From positions 186,001-250,000 of the forward strand of contig CAXXUJ010000002.1 of assembly GCA_963677695.2 (NCBI GenBank): a DNA stretch of 64,000 nt. Reading direction: 5' to 3'. The position numbers and the translations under genes are program-made. Positions 1-8,203 of the stretch are shown here, one piece after another (positions within the stretch are counted from its first letter, which is position 1; each line of letters starts with the position of its first letter). The stretch comes from SABI01 sp963677695 (GTDB lineage Bacteria; Spirochaetota; Spirochaetia; Sphaerochaetales; Sphaerochaetaceae). The notes below the pieces were generated by a model that was not told the origin of the DNA, did no database searches, and saw nothing but the letters and a program-made list of their open reading frames with translations.

Positions 1-614
1 AATAGCATGAGGGGGATGGTGAACACGACCCACCAGATACCGACAGAGACGAAGGCAGCCTTCACTGCCGCTACTTCGTCTGCGAAGCCGAAGGCTTCAG
101 GTTTGAGGTACATAAGAACGTTGACGAGGAAGAGGAGTCCTCCCCCTATATACCCCATGCCGTAACCGAGAGAGGAGACGAAGTCAACTTTCTTCTCTGA
201 GGCAACCGAAGGGAGGAGCGCATCATAAAAGAGGATAGAACCGGAAAAACCCATGGTCGCAACCACATACAGGATGACAGCCAGTCTCCACTGACCGGCC
301 TGGACGAACCAGAGACCGATCGTCATCAGGGCGCCGATAAAGGTGAAGAAGATCAGAAATCGTTTCTTGAAGCTCCCTCTGTCTGCAATGGCACCGAGAA
401 TCGGAGCCATGATAGCAACAATGATCGCTTCGAAAGAATTGGCAAGACCGAGGTGGAAGGTGCTTTCCTGCACGCTCGAGGAGGTGCTCCAGTAGGAGCT
501 GAAGAAAATAGGGAAGAATCCAGCCATGACTGTGGTGGAGAACGCACTGTTCGCCCAGTCGTACAGTGACCACGATATGATGGACTTTCTCGAATCCTGT
601 GAGGATGGGTTCAT
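1..614 (-). CDS. MFS transporter, UMF1/Atg22-like (partial, C-terminus beyond window)
   Basis: Reading the minus strand from an ATG at 614 gives an uninterrupted frame to the window edge, about 204 residues. The N-terminus carries the segment SLYDWANSAFSTTVMAGFFP, typical of the UMF1 (YxiO/Atg22) branch of the major facilitator superfamily, followed by hydrophobic helices and the loop GAIADRGSFKKR, an MFS-A-like cytoplasmic loop. A GGAGGT ribosome binding site lies 5 bases before the ATG. The role is inner-membrane transport; the substrate is not known and cannot be read from the sequence. The C-terminal half lies outside the window. It is transcribed divergently from the RidA gene. Confidence 0.85.
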   Translation of the reverse strand, partial: MNPSSQDSRKSIISWSLYDWANSAFSTTVMAGFFPIFFSSYWSTSSSVQESTFHLGLANSFEAIIVAIMAPILGAIADRGSFKKRFLIFFTFIGALMTIGLWFVQAGQWRLAVILYVVATMGFSGSILFYDALLPSVASEKKVDFVSSLGYGMGYIGGGLLFLVNVLMYLKPEAFGFADEVAAVKAAFVSVGIWWVVFTIPLML

Positions 615-755
615 GTCAGACCTCCGTTTGATTCATCATAGCTCACATCTTCCGTGAAATGATAGGATTTTCTTTCCAAATTCTCCTGCTCCTATGCTAG
701 GTTTCTGTTGTATGGTATAACGAAAGAAGATTTCACTGTCAAACAGGAGAGAACT

Positions 756-1136
756 ATGAAGAAGATTATTTCAACACCGGATGCACCGGCTGCCATCGGT
801 CCCTACTGTCAGGGATACCAGGTGAATGACACCCTCTATGTATCGGGTCAGATTCCCTTTGTGGCTGAGACGATGGCGCTTGTAAGTGAAGATATCAGAA
901 AACAGGCACAGCAGTCCCTTGCTAATGTCGCAGCGATTGTGAAAGCTGCAGGTTTCGAGATTACTGATATCGTAAAGTGCCAGGTCTTCCTTCGTGATAT
1001 GAATGATTTCGCTGCGGTGAATGAAGTCTATGCCTCCTTCTTCGGTTCCCATACTCCGGCGCGGTGCGCCGTCGAAGTCTCCCGTCTTCCCAAAGACGTC
1101 GGGGTCGAGATAGATGCGATCTGTCAGAAGGGGTGA
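756..1136 (+). CDS. ridA: RidA family enamine/imine deaminase
   Basis: The 126-residue product is the normal length for RidA (YjgF/YER057c/UK114). These cytosolic trimers hydrolyse reactive 2-aminoacrylate and related imines released by PLP enzymes such as threonine dehydratase. The family signature is present: VSGQIP near residue 29, Arg103 in the TPARCAVEV segment and Glu118, matching the active-site Arg and Glu of E. coli RidA. I chose ATG 756 rather than an in-frame start at 708 because AGGAGA sits 5-6 bases before it and because the family begins at this point. The next gene follows after 4 bases, suggesting one transcript. Confidence 0.95.
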   Translation: MKKIISTPDAPAAIGPYCQGYQVNDTLYVSGQIPFVAETMALVSEDIRKQAQQSLANVAAIVKAAGFEITDIVKCQVFLRDMNDFAAVNEVYASFFGSHTPARCAVEVSRLPKDVGVEIDAICQKG

Positions 1137-1140
1137 GGTG

Positions 1141-1665
1141 ATGAGAAAGATTCTTTTCCTTCTTCTTTTTTTAATGCTCGGAGTCTCTCTCTTCGCTGTC
1201 TCAATGGATGCCCTTTCTTCTTCAGAGATGGCTGAGTTCAACCGATCCCGTCTCAGTTTCGAAACGAAGGCGGGAACCTACGGGTATTTCGGTGACCATG
1301 GCTTCTGGGGAGAGATCAGCTATAAGTACTGGGTGGGCTACCAGGGCTTCAATCCTGTGAGCGAAGCAGATTACTTTGAGATTGCAGGGTATGAAAAGGA
1401 AGCAAAAGAGGCAAGAACGTACCAGAATGCTACCAGAGATCTCCTGTGGGGCGGTATCGCAGCCGTGATCATCGGTGGAGCACTCTACTTTACCAGCGAT
1501 TCTTCGAGTACCAGGGAGGTAGGCGGAGTGATCATTGCTTCAGGAGGATCGCTCGCACTGACTCTCGGTCTGATCAGGATGACAACCAACCGGTATCCGA
1601 GCAATATTGCGCAGTCGGTTGCTGATGATTTCAATGCCCGACTGCTCGAAGACATCTCCCGGTGA
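1141..1665 (+). CDS. Exported/membrane protein of unknown function
   Basis: This 174-residue protein was not recognised. It opens with a clear signal peptide or anchor (MRKILFLLLFLMLGVSLFAV), followed by a roughly 85-residue polar region rich in aromatic residues (YFGDHGFWGEISYKYWVGYQ). Two hydrophobic stretches follow around residues 105-120 and 130-150, with glycine-rich IIGGALYF and VIIASGGSLALTLGL segments, then a short polar tail. The start at 1141 follows the ridA stop by 4 bases, with GGGGTGAGG as ribosome binding site. The stop is followed 4 bases later by the pseudouridine synthase start, so three genes probably share a transcript. Function is unknown; a cell-envelope location is likely. 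Confidence 0.7.
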   Translation: MRKILFLLLFLMLGVSLFAVSMDALSSSEMAEFNRSRLSFETKAGTYGYFGDHGFWGEISYKYWVGYQGFNPVSEADYFEIAGYEKEAKEARTYQNATRDLLWGGIAAVIIGGALYFTSDSSSTREVGGVIIASGGSLALTLGLIRMTTNRYPSNIAQSVADDFNARLLEDISR

Positions 1666-1669
1666 ACTG

Positions 1670-2932
1670 ATGAACTACGTCCTTCCCCCTCTCATTGCGA
1701 AAATCTATGCTCGCGAGCTGATGCATACACTCGATACCGAGGGCTTCCTTGACTATGAAGGAGAGCGTAAGATTCCTGTTTCTTCCCTGTTCGATAAGAA
1801 AGGTGGAGTGATGCTCGGCGTACTCGTCGCCCTTGATGAGAATGATGAGATTCACATCCTCAAGGCTTTCAGCGGTGAAATTGGACGTACAGCAATAATT
1901 CCCGGGTGGACTCCTCCCACCTACGATGAAAAGGCGTACAAGGCACTCCTTGCCGAAGCAGATATACTTATAAAGAAACTGCAGGAAGAAGGAAAGAATG
2001 AAGAGGCCGCGGCTGAAAGCCAGCGGATGCAGAAGAAACTGCACCTGCTTCACACCTTCCATACCCTCCATGACGGCGATAAGCGTCTCGATGAACTCCT
2101 CGATATCTCCCTGATCCCCTCAGGGACAGGAGACTGCTGTGCACCGAAGCTTCTCAGCGAGGCGTACGGGAAACACCTGAGGGTGATCAGCATGGTGGAA
2201 TTTTTCTACGGTGATTCTGAAAAGAGGAAGTCAGGGGAGTTCTATCCTCCCTGCACCCCCCGCTGCGGGGAGCTCGTCCCTGCGATCATGGGATTGAAAG
2301 TGCTCTATGCCGATTGTGATATCATCGTGGTTGATAAACCTACCGCCTTTCTCTCTGTTCCGGGAATCGGGCCTGAGAAGCAGGACTGTGTGGTCTCTCG
2401 GGTAAAGCATATCGTTCCGTTTTCGATAGAGAATCCTTCGGTCCACCGCCTCGATATGGATACCTCAGGCATCCTGGTGCTCGGCCTCACCCGTGAGGCG
2501 CAGAGAGACCTCTCCATCCAGTTTCAGGATAGGAAGGTGAGTAAAACCTATATAGCCCTTCTTGATGGAGTCCTCCATGAGAAGAAGGGGATGATCACTC
2601 TCCCGTTCCGTCTCGATCCCGATAACAGACCCTACCAGGTGTATGATGAAAAGAGGGGAAAAGAGGGAATCACGAAGTTTGAGAGAATTCAGGTGGAACC
2701 CTATAAGGATCGCCATGCGACGCGTATTAAATTCTCACCGAAGACAGGAAGGACGCATCAGCTGAGAGTACATTCAGCACATGAAAAGGGGCTCGGGATG
2801 CCGATCATAGGGGATCATCTCTATGGAAAAAGGGAAGAGGGGGAGAGACTTCTTCTCCATGCGGCAACCCTGACCTTCACTCACCCGAGAATGGGAAAGA
2901 AGATGCATTTCAAGTCGCCCTGTCCGTTTTAA
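1670..2932 (+). CDS. RluA-type RNA pseudouridine synthase with long N-terminal extension
   Basis: This protein isomerises uridine to pseudouridine in structured RNA, in the cytoplasm. The catalytic domain spans about residues 205-420. It contains DIIVVDKPTAFLSVPG and the motif HRLDMDTSGILV with catalytic Asp262, then KTYIALLDG and KTGRTHQLRVH, all typical of the RluA family. The first 200 residues are an added domain containing a predicted helical stretch (residues 85-125) and SGTGDCCAPKLLSEAY near residue 151, a segment I recall from longer RluA relatives in proteobacteria. At 420 residues it is much longer than E. coli RluA (219). ATG 1670 was chosen for position and fit. Its end overlaps the convergent EamA gene by 4 bases. 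RNA target unknown. Confidence 0.85.
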   Translation: MNYVLPPLIAKIYARELMHTLDTEGFLDYEGERKIPVSSLFDKKGGVMLGVLVALDENDEIHILKAFSGEIGRTAIIPGWTPPTYDEKAYKALLAEADILIKKLQEEGKNEEAAAESQRMQKKLHLLHTFHTLHDGDKRLDELLDISLIPSGTGDCCAPKLLSEAYGKHLRVISMVEFFYGDSEKRKSGEFYPPCTPRCGELVPAIMGLKVLYADCDIIVVDKPTAFLSVPGIGPEKQDCVVSRVKHIVPFSIENPSVHRLDMDTSGILVLGLTREAQRDLSIQFQDRKVSKTYIALLDGVLHEKKGMITLPFRLDPDNRPYQVYDEKRGKEGITKFERIQVEPYKDRHATRIKFSPKTGRTHQLRVHSAHEKGLGMPIIGDHLYGKREEGERLLLHAATLTFTHPRMGKKMHFKSPCPF

Positions 2933-3816
2933 CGTTTCTTTCCTGTCAGGAAGAGACCTGATATGACAAGGAGTGCACCCGCTGCGAGAACGAGAGTAAA
3001 TTCCTCTGCTAAAAAGGTGATACCTATCAGTATGGCTGCAACCGGTTCCAGATTGAGGAAGGTCGATGCCGTACCTGAACCGAGATCTTTGATCGCATTG
3101 AAATACCACACATAGGCAAGCCCCGCGGCAAAGAGAGCAAGATAGAGCAGGTTCAGAATCGCAATGGGAGGAAGAGACGGCACAGCGTGCCATCCCCCCT
3201 CAATGAAGGTGAAGGGAAAAAGAAGCACCATCCCTATCCCGCCTCCCATGATAAGAATGGAGAATGATGAGAGCGTCTTCGTCGCCTCTTCTATCAGAAG
3301 GGAATAGATCGCCCAGGAGAGAACGGCAAGTATCATAGTGATATCACCAACGGCGAGGCCGTTGTCGATGACCGATGAAATATGTCCTCCCGTGATCGTG
3401 ATCACGGCTCCTGTCACTGACAGGAGGATTCCTGCCCATTCAAACCCTGAGACCTTCTTTCTGAACAGGATCATCGTAAGGAACATCACAATGATCGGAG
3501 TGAAGGCAAGAAGGATAGAGGAGCGTATCGCTGTGATTGTCTTCAGTGAACTGAAAAGGAAGACATTGAACAGTACCATACCGAACAGTGCAATGAGGAA
3601 CACAAGGATTCCCTCTTTCCTGTTCAGTTTCGGCAGCTTTCCTACCTTTTTCCGATAGACGGGGTAGAGAAACAGAAGGGCGATCGTGAATCTGATGAAT
3701 CCTGTTGTCACGGGAGGAAGGTACTGTGAGACGACTCTCCCGCTTGAGAGCGCACCTCCCCAGATGATCGGTGCAAGAGTAGCCTGAATGAGTCCGGCCG
3801 ATCTTTTTGTATCCAT
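2929..3816 (-). CDS. DMT superfamily (EamA) transporter
   Basis: This 295-residue membrane protein has about ten hydrophobic helices arranged as two EamA repeats, the usual form of drug/metabolite exporters. The first repeat begins with LIQATLAPIIWGGALSSGRVV and the second near residue 145 with AVGDITMILAVLSWAIYSLL. It ends with the basic tail LTGKKR. It probably exports a small metabolite across the inner membrane; the substrate cannot be told from sequence. Its ATG shares one base with the stop of the upstream AhpD-like gene (TAATG), so the two are probably translationally coupled. Confidence 0.88.
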   Translation of the reverse strand: MDTKRSAGLIQATLAPIIWGGALSSGRVVSQYLPPVTTGFIRFTIALLFLYPVYRKKVGKLPKLNRKEGILVFLIALFGMVLFNVFLFSSLKTITAIRSSILLAFTPIIVMFLTMILFRKKVSGFEWAGILLSVTGAVITITGGHISSVIDNGLAVGDITMILAVLSWAIYSLLIEEATKTLSSFSILIMGGGIGMVLLFPFTFIEGGWHAVPSLPPIAILNLLYLALFAAGLAYVWYFNAIKDLGSGTASTFLNLEPVAAILIGITFLAEEFTLVLAAGALLVISGLFLTGKKR

Positions 3817-4400
3817 TATGCCAGCCTCGGGCGTTTGAAAAGTAAAGAAAGGGCGCTGAGCGGAAAGAGCAGAATGGGGATGAGGAGCATAAGCAGTTCA
3901 TAGGCAAGGGAGGAATTCTCATACCGTTTGCCTTTGACCCTTGAGTAGAAGGCACTCATGGGAAGACCTAGAATATTTCCAACCATCATCACCCGTATTG
4001 CGGCAAGGATCACCTTGCTTTTTTTCTCTCCGTAGGTCTCGACAAGGCTTGCATAGGAGTCCTCTGAGAGGATGCCATGGGCATCAGCATAACTTTGAGC
4101 GAATAGGATCGCCTTGGCTTCCTCCGGTTGTACATAGGTCTCGCTTCCGGTAAGGAAGCTCTCTATCTCTTCTTCTGAGAAACCGCTCTCCAGAGCCATT
4201 TTCGTATGGGCATAGGAGCAGACCGAACACCCGTTCACTTCAGTAACGGCAAGCATCAGTCTTTCAACGAACTCTTCACTGATGATATGTTCCTTCTTGT
4301 TTTTCCTAAGCATTGCTCCCGAAGAGTAGACAAGACGGAGAGCGTGGAACATCTCTGAGACGCTGTATCTATATCTGTACCTGTTTGTATTGATCACCAT
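3816..4400 (-). CDS. Carboxymuconolactone decarboxylase/AhpD-like protein with C-terminal membrane segment
   Basis: The 194-residue product contains a CMD/AhpD core at about residues 40-110. Its redox motif CSVCSYAH (CxxCxxxH) follows VTEVNG, as in peroxidase-related and AhpD-like proteins that use a pair of cysteines for disulfide chemistry. The last 30 residues are strongly hydrophobic (LAYELLMLLIPILLFPLSAL), which is unusual for the family and suggests membrane attachment. There is no convincing ribosome binding site before ATG 4400; instead a -10-like TATATT ends 7 bases before the ATG, so the mRNA may be leaderless. It is coupled to the EamA exporter downstream. Catalytic substrate unknown. 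Confidence 0.8.
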   Translation of the reverse strand: MVINTNRYRYRYSVSEMFHALRLVYSSGAMLRKNKKEHIISEEFVERLMLAVTEVNGCSVCSYAHTKMALESGFSEEEIESFLTGSETYVQPEEAKAILFAQSYADAHGILSEDSYASLVETYGEKKSKVILAAIRVMMVGNILGLPMSAFYSRVKGKRYENSSLAYELLMLLIPILLFPLSALSLLFKRPRLA

Positions 4401-4407
4401 GATCTTT

Positions 4408-4436
4408 AATATACCTCAGTGAAGAATAAACGTCAC
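4408..4436 (-). promoter_or_regulatory. Candidate sigma70-type promoter of the AhpD-like gene
   Basis: On the minus strand GTGACG, a 17-base spacer and TATATT are followed after 7 bases by the ATG at 4400. The -35 matches the consensus at four of six positions and the -10 at five. Transcription would begin at or next to the start codon. Confidence 0.45.
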
Positions 4437-4456
4437 CGGATATGTGATAAACGCAC

Positions 4457-4491
4457 AAAGAAAATAAGGATGCACCCGCAGGTACATCCTT
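4457..4491 (-). terminator. Rho-independent terminator of the outer-membrane-like gene
   Basis: Read on the minus strand, AAGGATG pairs with CATCCTT, with a further three pairs inside after one mismatch and a CGCA-type loop. It is followed by the T-rich run TATTTTCTTTG. It sits just past the stop at 4513. Confidence 0.7.
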
Positions 4492-4512
4492 TCATGAAAA
4501 TAAGAGAGTCGG

Positions 4513-5700
4513 TTAGAAGAGTCTCATCTCGCCGCCGGCATATACTGCAATAGTGCCGAAGGTGTTCAGGATCTGAGCACCGCCGAAGGCAGTGAAGTTG
4601 GGATTGATCAGGTAATTGAATTCAGCTTCCACATCAAGATCGAATACTTTGACCGCAGTGCTGTCGATGGTGATATCAACCGATCCGTCTGCCCACATTC
4701 TCGGGTCTGCAAAGAAGTAGCGTGCATCTGCGCTGACATTCGTCTCGAAATTGAAAAAGCTTGTCCCTGAAGTGGTGATTCCCGGTACGATATCGGCATA
4801 CCCTCTCACCCACAGTGTGTCGTCATTGAGCAGGGTTGCATAGACTCCCACGAGAGCCAGGTCGAGATTGAATTCAGGACCTGTTGTTGATGATGAGGAG
4901 TAGAAGAACCAGGGGCGTGCTTCGATGTAGGTCGTCCATCCGTATGAAAGACCTGCCCATCTTGCTCTCTCGAAGGCATAGGTCTGGGAATTGCCGATGA
5001 GATAGAGCTCCATCACCTTGTCACTGATACCGAGTGCAGCTGCACGTTCTTTCCAGTAGCCGCTGATGATATCATTGAAATCATTGGTATAGACTTCATT
5101 CCCTTCTGTGTTGTAGAGGTAGTCCAGTGTCGCAACTTCCATCACTTTTTCGGGAGTGACCGGAATATTGAAATATTCCATTGTATTGATGATCTCACGG
5201 GCATTCTGGATGCCGTACATCCTTCCTACACCGAAGCCCACTTCCGGGGCAAGGGAAGTAAAGAAGGTTGATGATACCGGAGAGAATCCTAGGTTCATTG
5301 ATACCGTTCCTGCACCGGAGGCGGAGAGGAAAGCGTCAAATCCTTCAAGCTGGAAACCGTAGGATCTGTAACTGGCGTTACCCATTCCCCTGATTCCTAT
5401 GCCTGAATCGCCTACCTGCACCCTTGTGCCGGCCGTGTTGACCCATAAAAAGGTTGTGTCGTTATTCTGGGCATAATCCCACTCAGCACCAAGTCCTGCT
5501 TCCATAGAAAAGGACACCGGAGAGGTGGCAAGCTGGAGGTTAAAGGCGTGAGCGCCGTTGGTAGCTGATGCTCCGTCAACTGTAAGTGTCTGGTATTGGT
5601 AGGGGAGGTTCAATGTGTAGATATCATCATAGGGTCCTGCATACAGGCCTGCGATACCGATTACCAGGATTAATATAAGGGCGATTTTCCATCTGTTCAT
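4513..5700 (-). CDS. Putative outer-membrane beta-barrel protein
   Basis: This 395-residue protein starts with a signal peptide (MNRWKIALILILVIGIAGLYAG). The rest is rich in alternating polar and aromatic residues, glycine and asparagine, and it ends in Arg-Leu-Phe after AGGEMRLF. A terminal Phe on a short beta strand is typical of outer-membrane barrels. No named family was recognised; spirochaetes have many lineage-specific proteins of this kind. AAGGAG lies about 7 bases before ATG 5700. It appears to be a single-gene unit with its own terminator at 4457-4491. An alternative is a soluble periplasmic beta protein. Confidence 0.65.
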   Translation of the reverse strand: MNRWKIALILILVIGIAGLYAGPYDDIYTLNLPYQYQTLTVDGASATNGAHAFNLQLATSPVSFSMEAGLGAEWDYAQNNDTTFLWVNTAGTRVQVGDSGIGIRGMGNASYRSYGFQLEGFDAFLSASGAGTVSMNLGFSPVSSTFFTSLAPEVGFGVGRMYGIQNAREIINTMEYFNIPVTPEKVMEVATLDYLYNTEGNEVYTNDFNDIISGYWKERAAALGISDKVMELYLIGNSQTYAFERARWAGLSYGWTTYIEARPWFFYSSSSTTGPEFNLDLALVGVYATLLNDDTLWVRGYADIVPGITTSGTSFFNFETNVSADARYFFADPRMWADGSVDITIDSTAVKVFDLDVEAEFNYLINPNFTAFGGAQILNTFGTIAVYAGGEMRLF

Positions 5701-5758
5701 CTGTCAGTCTCCTTTACCGATTGGTTATATAAAGTATCTGACAGATGAAGCGAAAATG

Positions 5759-5784
5759 CAACGTGAATATCTATATTCACGTTG
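5759..5784. repeat. Perfect 12-bp inverted repeat over the MFS gene stop codon
   Basis: CAACGTGAATAT, two bases, then ATATTCACGTTG form a perfect palindrome that includes the stop codon of the MFS gene (5777-5779). It lies between this gene and the promoter region of the outer-membrane-like gene. Only a weak T-run (TTTT) follows on the minus strand, so it could be a terminator, an RNA stabiliser or a regulator site. Confidence 0.6.
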
Positions 5785-7015
5785 TCTGAGCCTGTTTTTT
5801 CTCAGGGCGCTTGATGGATGCTGCGAATAACGAGTTCGCGATACCCATGACAGCGGCGAGGGAGAAGAGTACTTCAATACCTGTCTGCTGCCAGATGTAG
5901 CCTCCGAGAAGAGCGATAACGATACTGATCAGGTGGTTGACCGAGATACCTGTTGACAACGTGCTTGTCAGTTCTGTTGCATCAGCTGCAACATCCTGTA
6001 CATAGACATTGGTGGCCATTGAACCGAGTGTCAGGATGGAGTCGAGTACGAAGTTGATACTTACCACGATGAATGCGACTTCAGGAGAGAAGAGTCTATG
6101 GCTGAAGCCGTAGAGCATGCACACGATCACAAGTATGAGGGTGTCGGCAATCATAATGGTGCGGTACCCGAGGTAGTCGATAAGGCGGCCGATAAGTGGG
6201 CTGAAGAGCATGCCGAAGACGGCACAGAGACCGAGGAGGAGAGATACGAGGGAGGTGTTTGCTCCGTACTGAAGAATCAGCACGTACGGTGCGAAGGTGA
6301 GAAATATCTGCTTTCTTGCTCCGTAGAATACCTGGAGTCCGTAGTACTTGGAGAATTTTTTGTGGAAATAAAGCCGGTTTCGCTTTACTGCATTTCCTTC
6401 ATCTTTCATCGTAAGTACGATAATGGTTGCCAGCACCATGAGTGCTGCAGCGATAGCGAAAATGATCTTGAATCCTTTTGAATCTGTTTCCGCGATGCCG
6501 ATTTTCGGGAAGACAATGAAGAGGACGGTGACGACGAGGAAGCCGAAAATATGTCCACCATGTTTAATCATGCTCGTGAAACCGAGAGCACGCCCCTTCT
6601 GTCCCTCCTTTGCGAGGTGGAGGTTGAGTGTGCTCTGAACCGGCATGATGATATGTTCTCCCACAGAATAGAGGACCATGAAGGTGACGACAGCGAAGGC
6701 CGAAGGAGTGGCTATAAGGAGGCCGACGATACCTGCGAGCATGACCGCCACACCGATCTTGAATACCTTGGTTTCGCTGAAGCGGTAGAACGCCGCGAGA
6801 ATAAGAATAAGGAAGAGGCCGGGGAGTTCACGGAAGAACTCAACGAGGCCACGCTCGAATTCGTCGATATGGACTATCTGAGCCAGATAGTTATCCTGAA
6901 CACCGCGGTACAGGCCGTAGGAGAGGCCTACAACAAGAACAGTCAGCAGGAACTGCTTCACCTTCACTGAGGGAATGAACATCTCAAGTCTTGATTCTTT
7001 CATAAAGGTAATCAT
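5777..7015 (-). CDS. MFS transporter
   Basis: A 412-residue protein with about twelve hydrophobic segments, arranged as two six-helix halves separated by a polar loop with KDEGNAVKRNRLYFHKKF around residue 205. The segment FSPLIGRLIDYLGYR near residue 270 fits the MFS loop after helix 8 (G-x-L-x-D-x-x-G-x-R). There is no obvious substrate signature. ATG 7015 was preferred over a Met four codons later because AGGA lies 4 bases before it and is too far from the later one. The gene stands alone between an exported protein and a hypothetical gene. Confidence 0.85.
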   Translation of the reverse strand: MITFMKESRLEMFIPSVKVKQFLLTVLVVGLSYGLYRGVQDNYLAQIVHIDEFERGLVEFFRELPGLFLILILAAFYRFSETKVFKIGVAVMLAGIVGLLIATPSAFAVVTFMVLYSVGEHIIMPVQSTLNLHLAKEGQKGRALGFTSMIKHGGHIFGFLVVTVLFIVFPKIGIAETDSKGFKIIFAIAAALMVLATIIVLTMKDEGNAVKRNRLYFHKKFSKYYGLQVFYGARKQIFLTFAPYVLILQYGANTSLVSLLLGLCAVFGMLFSPLIGRLIDYLGYRTIMIADTLILVIVCMLYGFSHRLFSPEVAFIVVSINFVLDSILTLGSMATNVYVQDVAADATELTSTLSTGISVNHLISIVIALLGGYIWQQTGIEVLFSLAAVMGIANSLFAASIKRPEKKQAQTT

Positions 7016-7089
7016 TATCCTAAGAAGGCAACTTATGCAATGATATCTGTTTAATTAGGAAGAAAACTTTCCTGTTCCGAGTTTCTCAT

Positions 7090-7590
7090 TCATGCAAAGT
7101 GAAATTCATTGAGGATATCCCACCGGTACCGTACGATCTTTCCCTCTTCAGTTGTAGTCTCGAGTCGAGTGATTCTGCCTCTCCAGTCAACGATCTCTAT
7201 CGGAGCCTGAAGCATAGATGTATAAGGAATAGCGAAACCCGCATCAGATATACCTGCCTCAATGCTCCATTCCTGAAAGGAAGAATCCTCGGTGATGAGA
7301 GTGGAATGTTTTATCATACCGAAGGTGACAGGCTTAGGCAGGGTCGGGATAGGTATTGCAAGAGGAAAAGGGATAGGAGAGGTGCTCTCCTGTAAAAGGA
7401 TGAAGGGGAAGAGGGGATGGATCAGACTGCTCTTCTCGTGCTTCGTGAGGGCGAAAATCGCCTCCTGAGCTTTTCTGTCGGGATGAAGTGTGAGAAGGTA
7501 TCTTTCTTCTGTTCTTACCATGATTTCCTGAGTGTAGGAGATAGGGGAAGGAAAGGCAAGACGGGTACACGTCATCTGAGGTGACGCCAT
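7090..7590 (-). CDS. Hypothetical protein
   Basis: A 166-residue product that I could not assign. It lacks a signal peptide or membrane helix. It contains a proline-rich middle (PFILLQESTSPIPFPLAIPIPTLPKP, residues about 81-107) and a mixed alpha/beta C-terminus ending in RWDILNEFHFA. Codon use is like its neighbours and the frame is open throughout, which supports a real gene. No ribosome binding site is evident; TATTAT ends 9 bases before the ATG. It could be a diverged 2H-phosphoesterase-like fold, but the diagnostic HxT motifs are absent. Confidence 0.5.
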   Translation of the reverse strand: MASPQMTCTRLAFPSPISYTQEIMVRTEERYLLTLHPDRKAQEAIFALTKHEKSSLIHPLFPFILLQESTSPIPFPLAIPIPTLPKPVTFGMIKHSTLITEDSSFQEWSIEAGISDAGFAIPYTSMLQAPIEIVDWRGRITRLETTTEEGKIVRYRWDILNEFHFA

Positions 7591-7707
7591 AAAGTAAAGA
7601 TAATAGGAAAGAGGGGTTGCATACTCTTTCTCTCTCTGTTACATTCACATCACTCACACCCCTTGTGAAGCGGTGTGAAATTCTCTCGAAACAGATGTTT
7701 GAAGCTA

Positions 7708-7736
7708 TTTACATACTTTGAATATTCTGATAATGT
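7708..7736 (+). promoter_or_regulatory. Candidate promoter for rpmB
   Basis: TTTACA, a 17-base spacer and TAATGT preceded by TGA (extended -10). It lies about 110 bases before the L28 start codon, the only gene downstream on this strand. Confidence 0.4.
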
Positions 7737-7845
7737 TTCGTGAGTTATGGATTTCTCCCTGAGGTATTCCTTTCCCGTACCGTTGGAGTGCATGAGGACG
7801 AAATCTTCTAAGTTGAGAATATCAAGGACAAGGTGGATCATAGTC

Positions 7846-8076
7846 ATGGCACGTAGATGTGAAATTTGTGGTAAAGGAACTGTCGCGGGTAATATCGTTA
7901 CTCACAAAGGACAGCTGAAGAAAAAAGGTGGTGTAGGTCAGCACATTGGTGTTGTGAAGAAAAGAACATTCAGACCCAACATCGTCTCAGTAAAAGCCCT
8001 GATGTCAGGCACACCTCGAACAATCAAAATCTGCACACGCTGTCTGCGTAGTGGCAAGGTTCAGAAGGTGGTTTGA
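7846..8076 (+). CDS. rpmB: 50S ribosomal protein L28, zinc-binding type
   Basis: A 76-residue protein matching bacterial L28, a small subunit-interface protein of the large ribosomal subunit. The N-terminus MARRCEICGKG and the C-terminal CTRCLRSGKV supply two CxxC pairs, so this is the zinc-ribbon (C+) form. The central segments VKKRTFRPNI and KICTRCLRSG fit the family. I chose ATG 7846 over an upstream in-frame start at 7747 because L28 begins here and AAGGTGG lies about 10 bases before it. A terminator follows directly, so it seems to be transcribed alone. Confidence 0.95.
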   Translation: MARRCEICGKGTVAGNIVTHKGQLKKKGGVGQHIGVVKKRTFRPNIVSVKALMSGTPRTIKICTRCLRSGKVQKVV

Positions 8077-8106
8077 CCTTTGTATCTTTTTACTTCGAGA
8101 AAAGAG

Positions 8107-8133
8107 AGCCCTGTTGCAGGGTTCTTTTTTTTT
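8107..8133 (+). terminator. Rho-independent terminator after rpmB
   Basis: A GC-rich stem (AGCCCTG with CAGGGTT, loop TTG) is followed by eight T residues, 30 bases past the L28 stop. Confidence 0.85.
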
Positions 8134-8203
8134 CGGAATTTCGGTTATAACGATAAAAATGTATTGATATAAAACTTATATCCTGTATTTAAAGGAGTTT
8201 ACG

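Noticed and set aside
7650..7847. 65-residue open frame on the minus strand opposite the rpmB leader
   Set aside because: It lies across the likely rpmB promoter and leader, has no ribosome binding site and no recognisable sequence.
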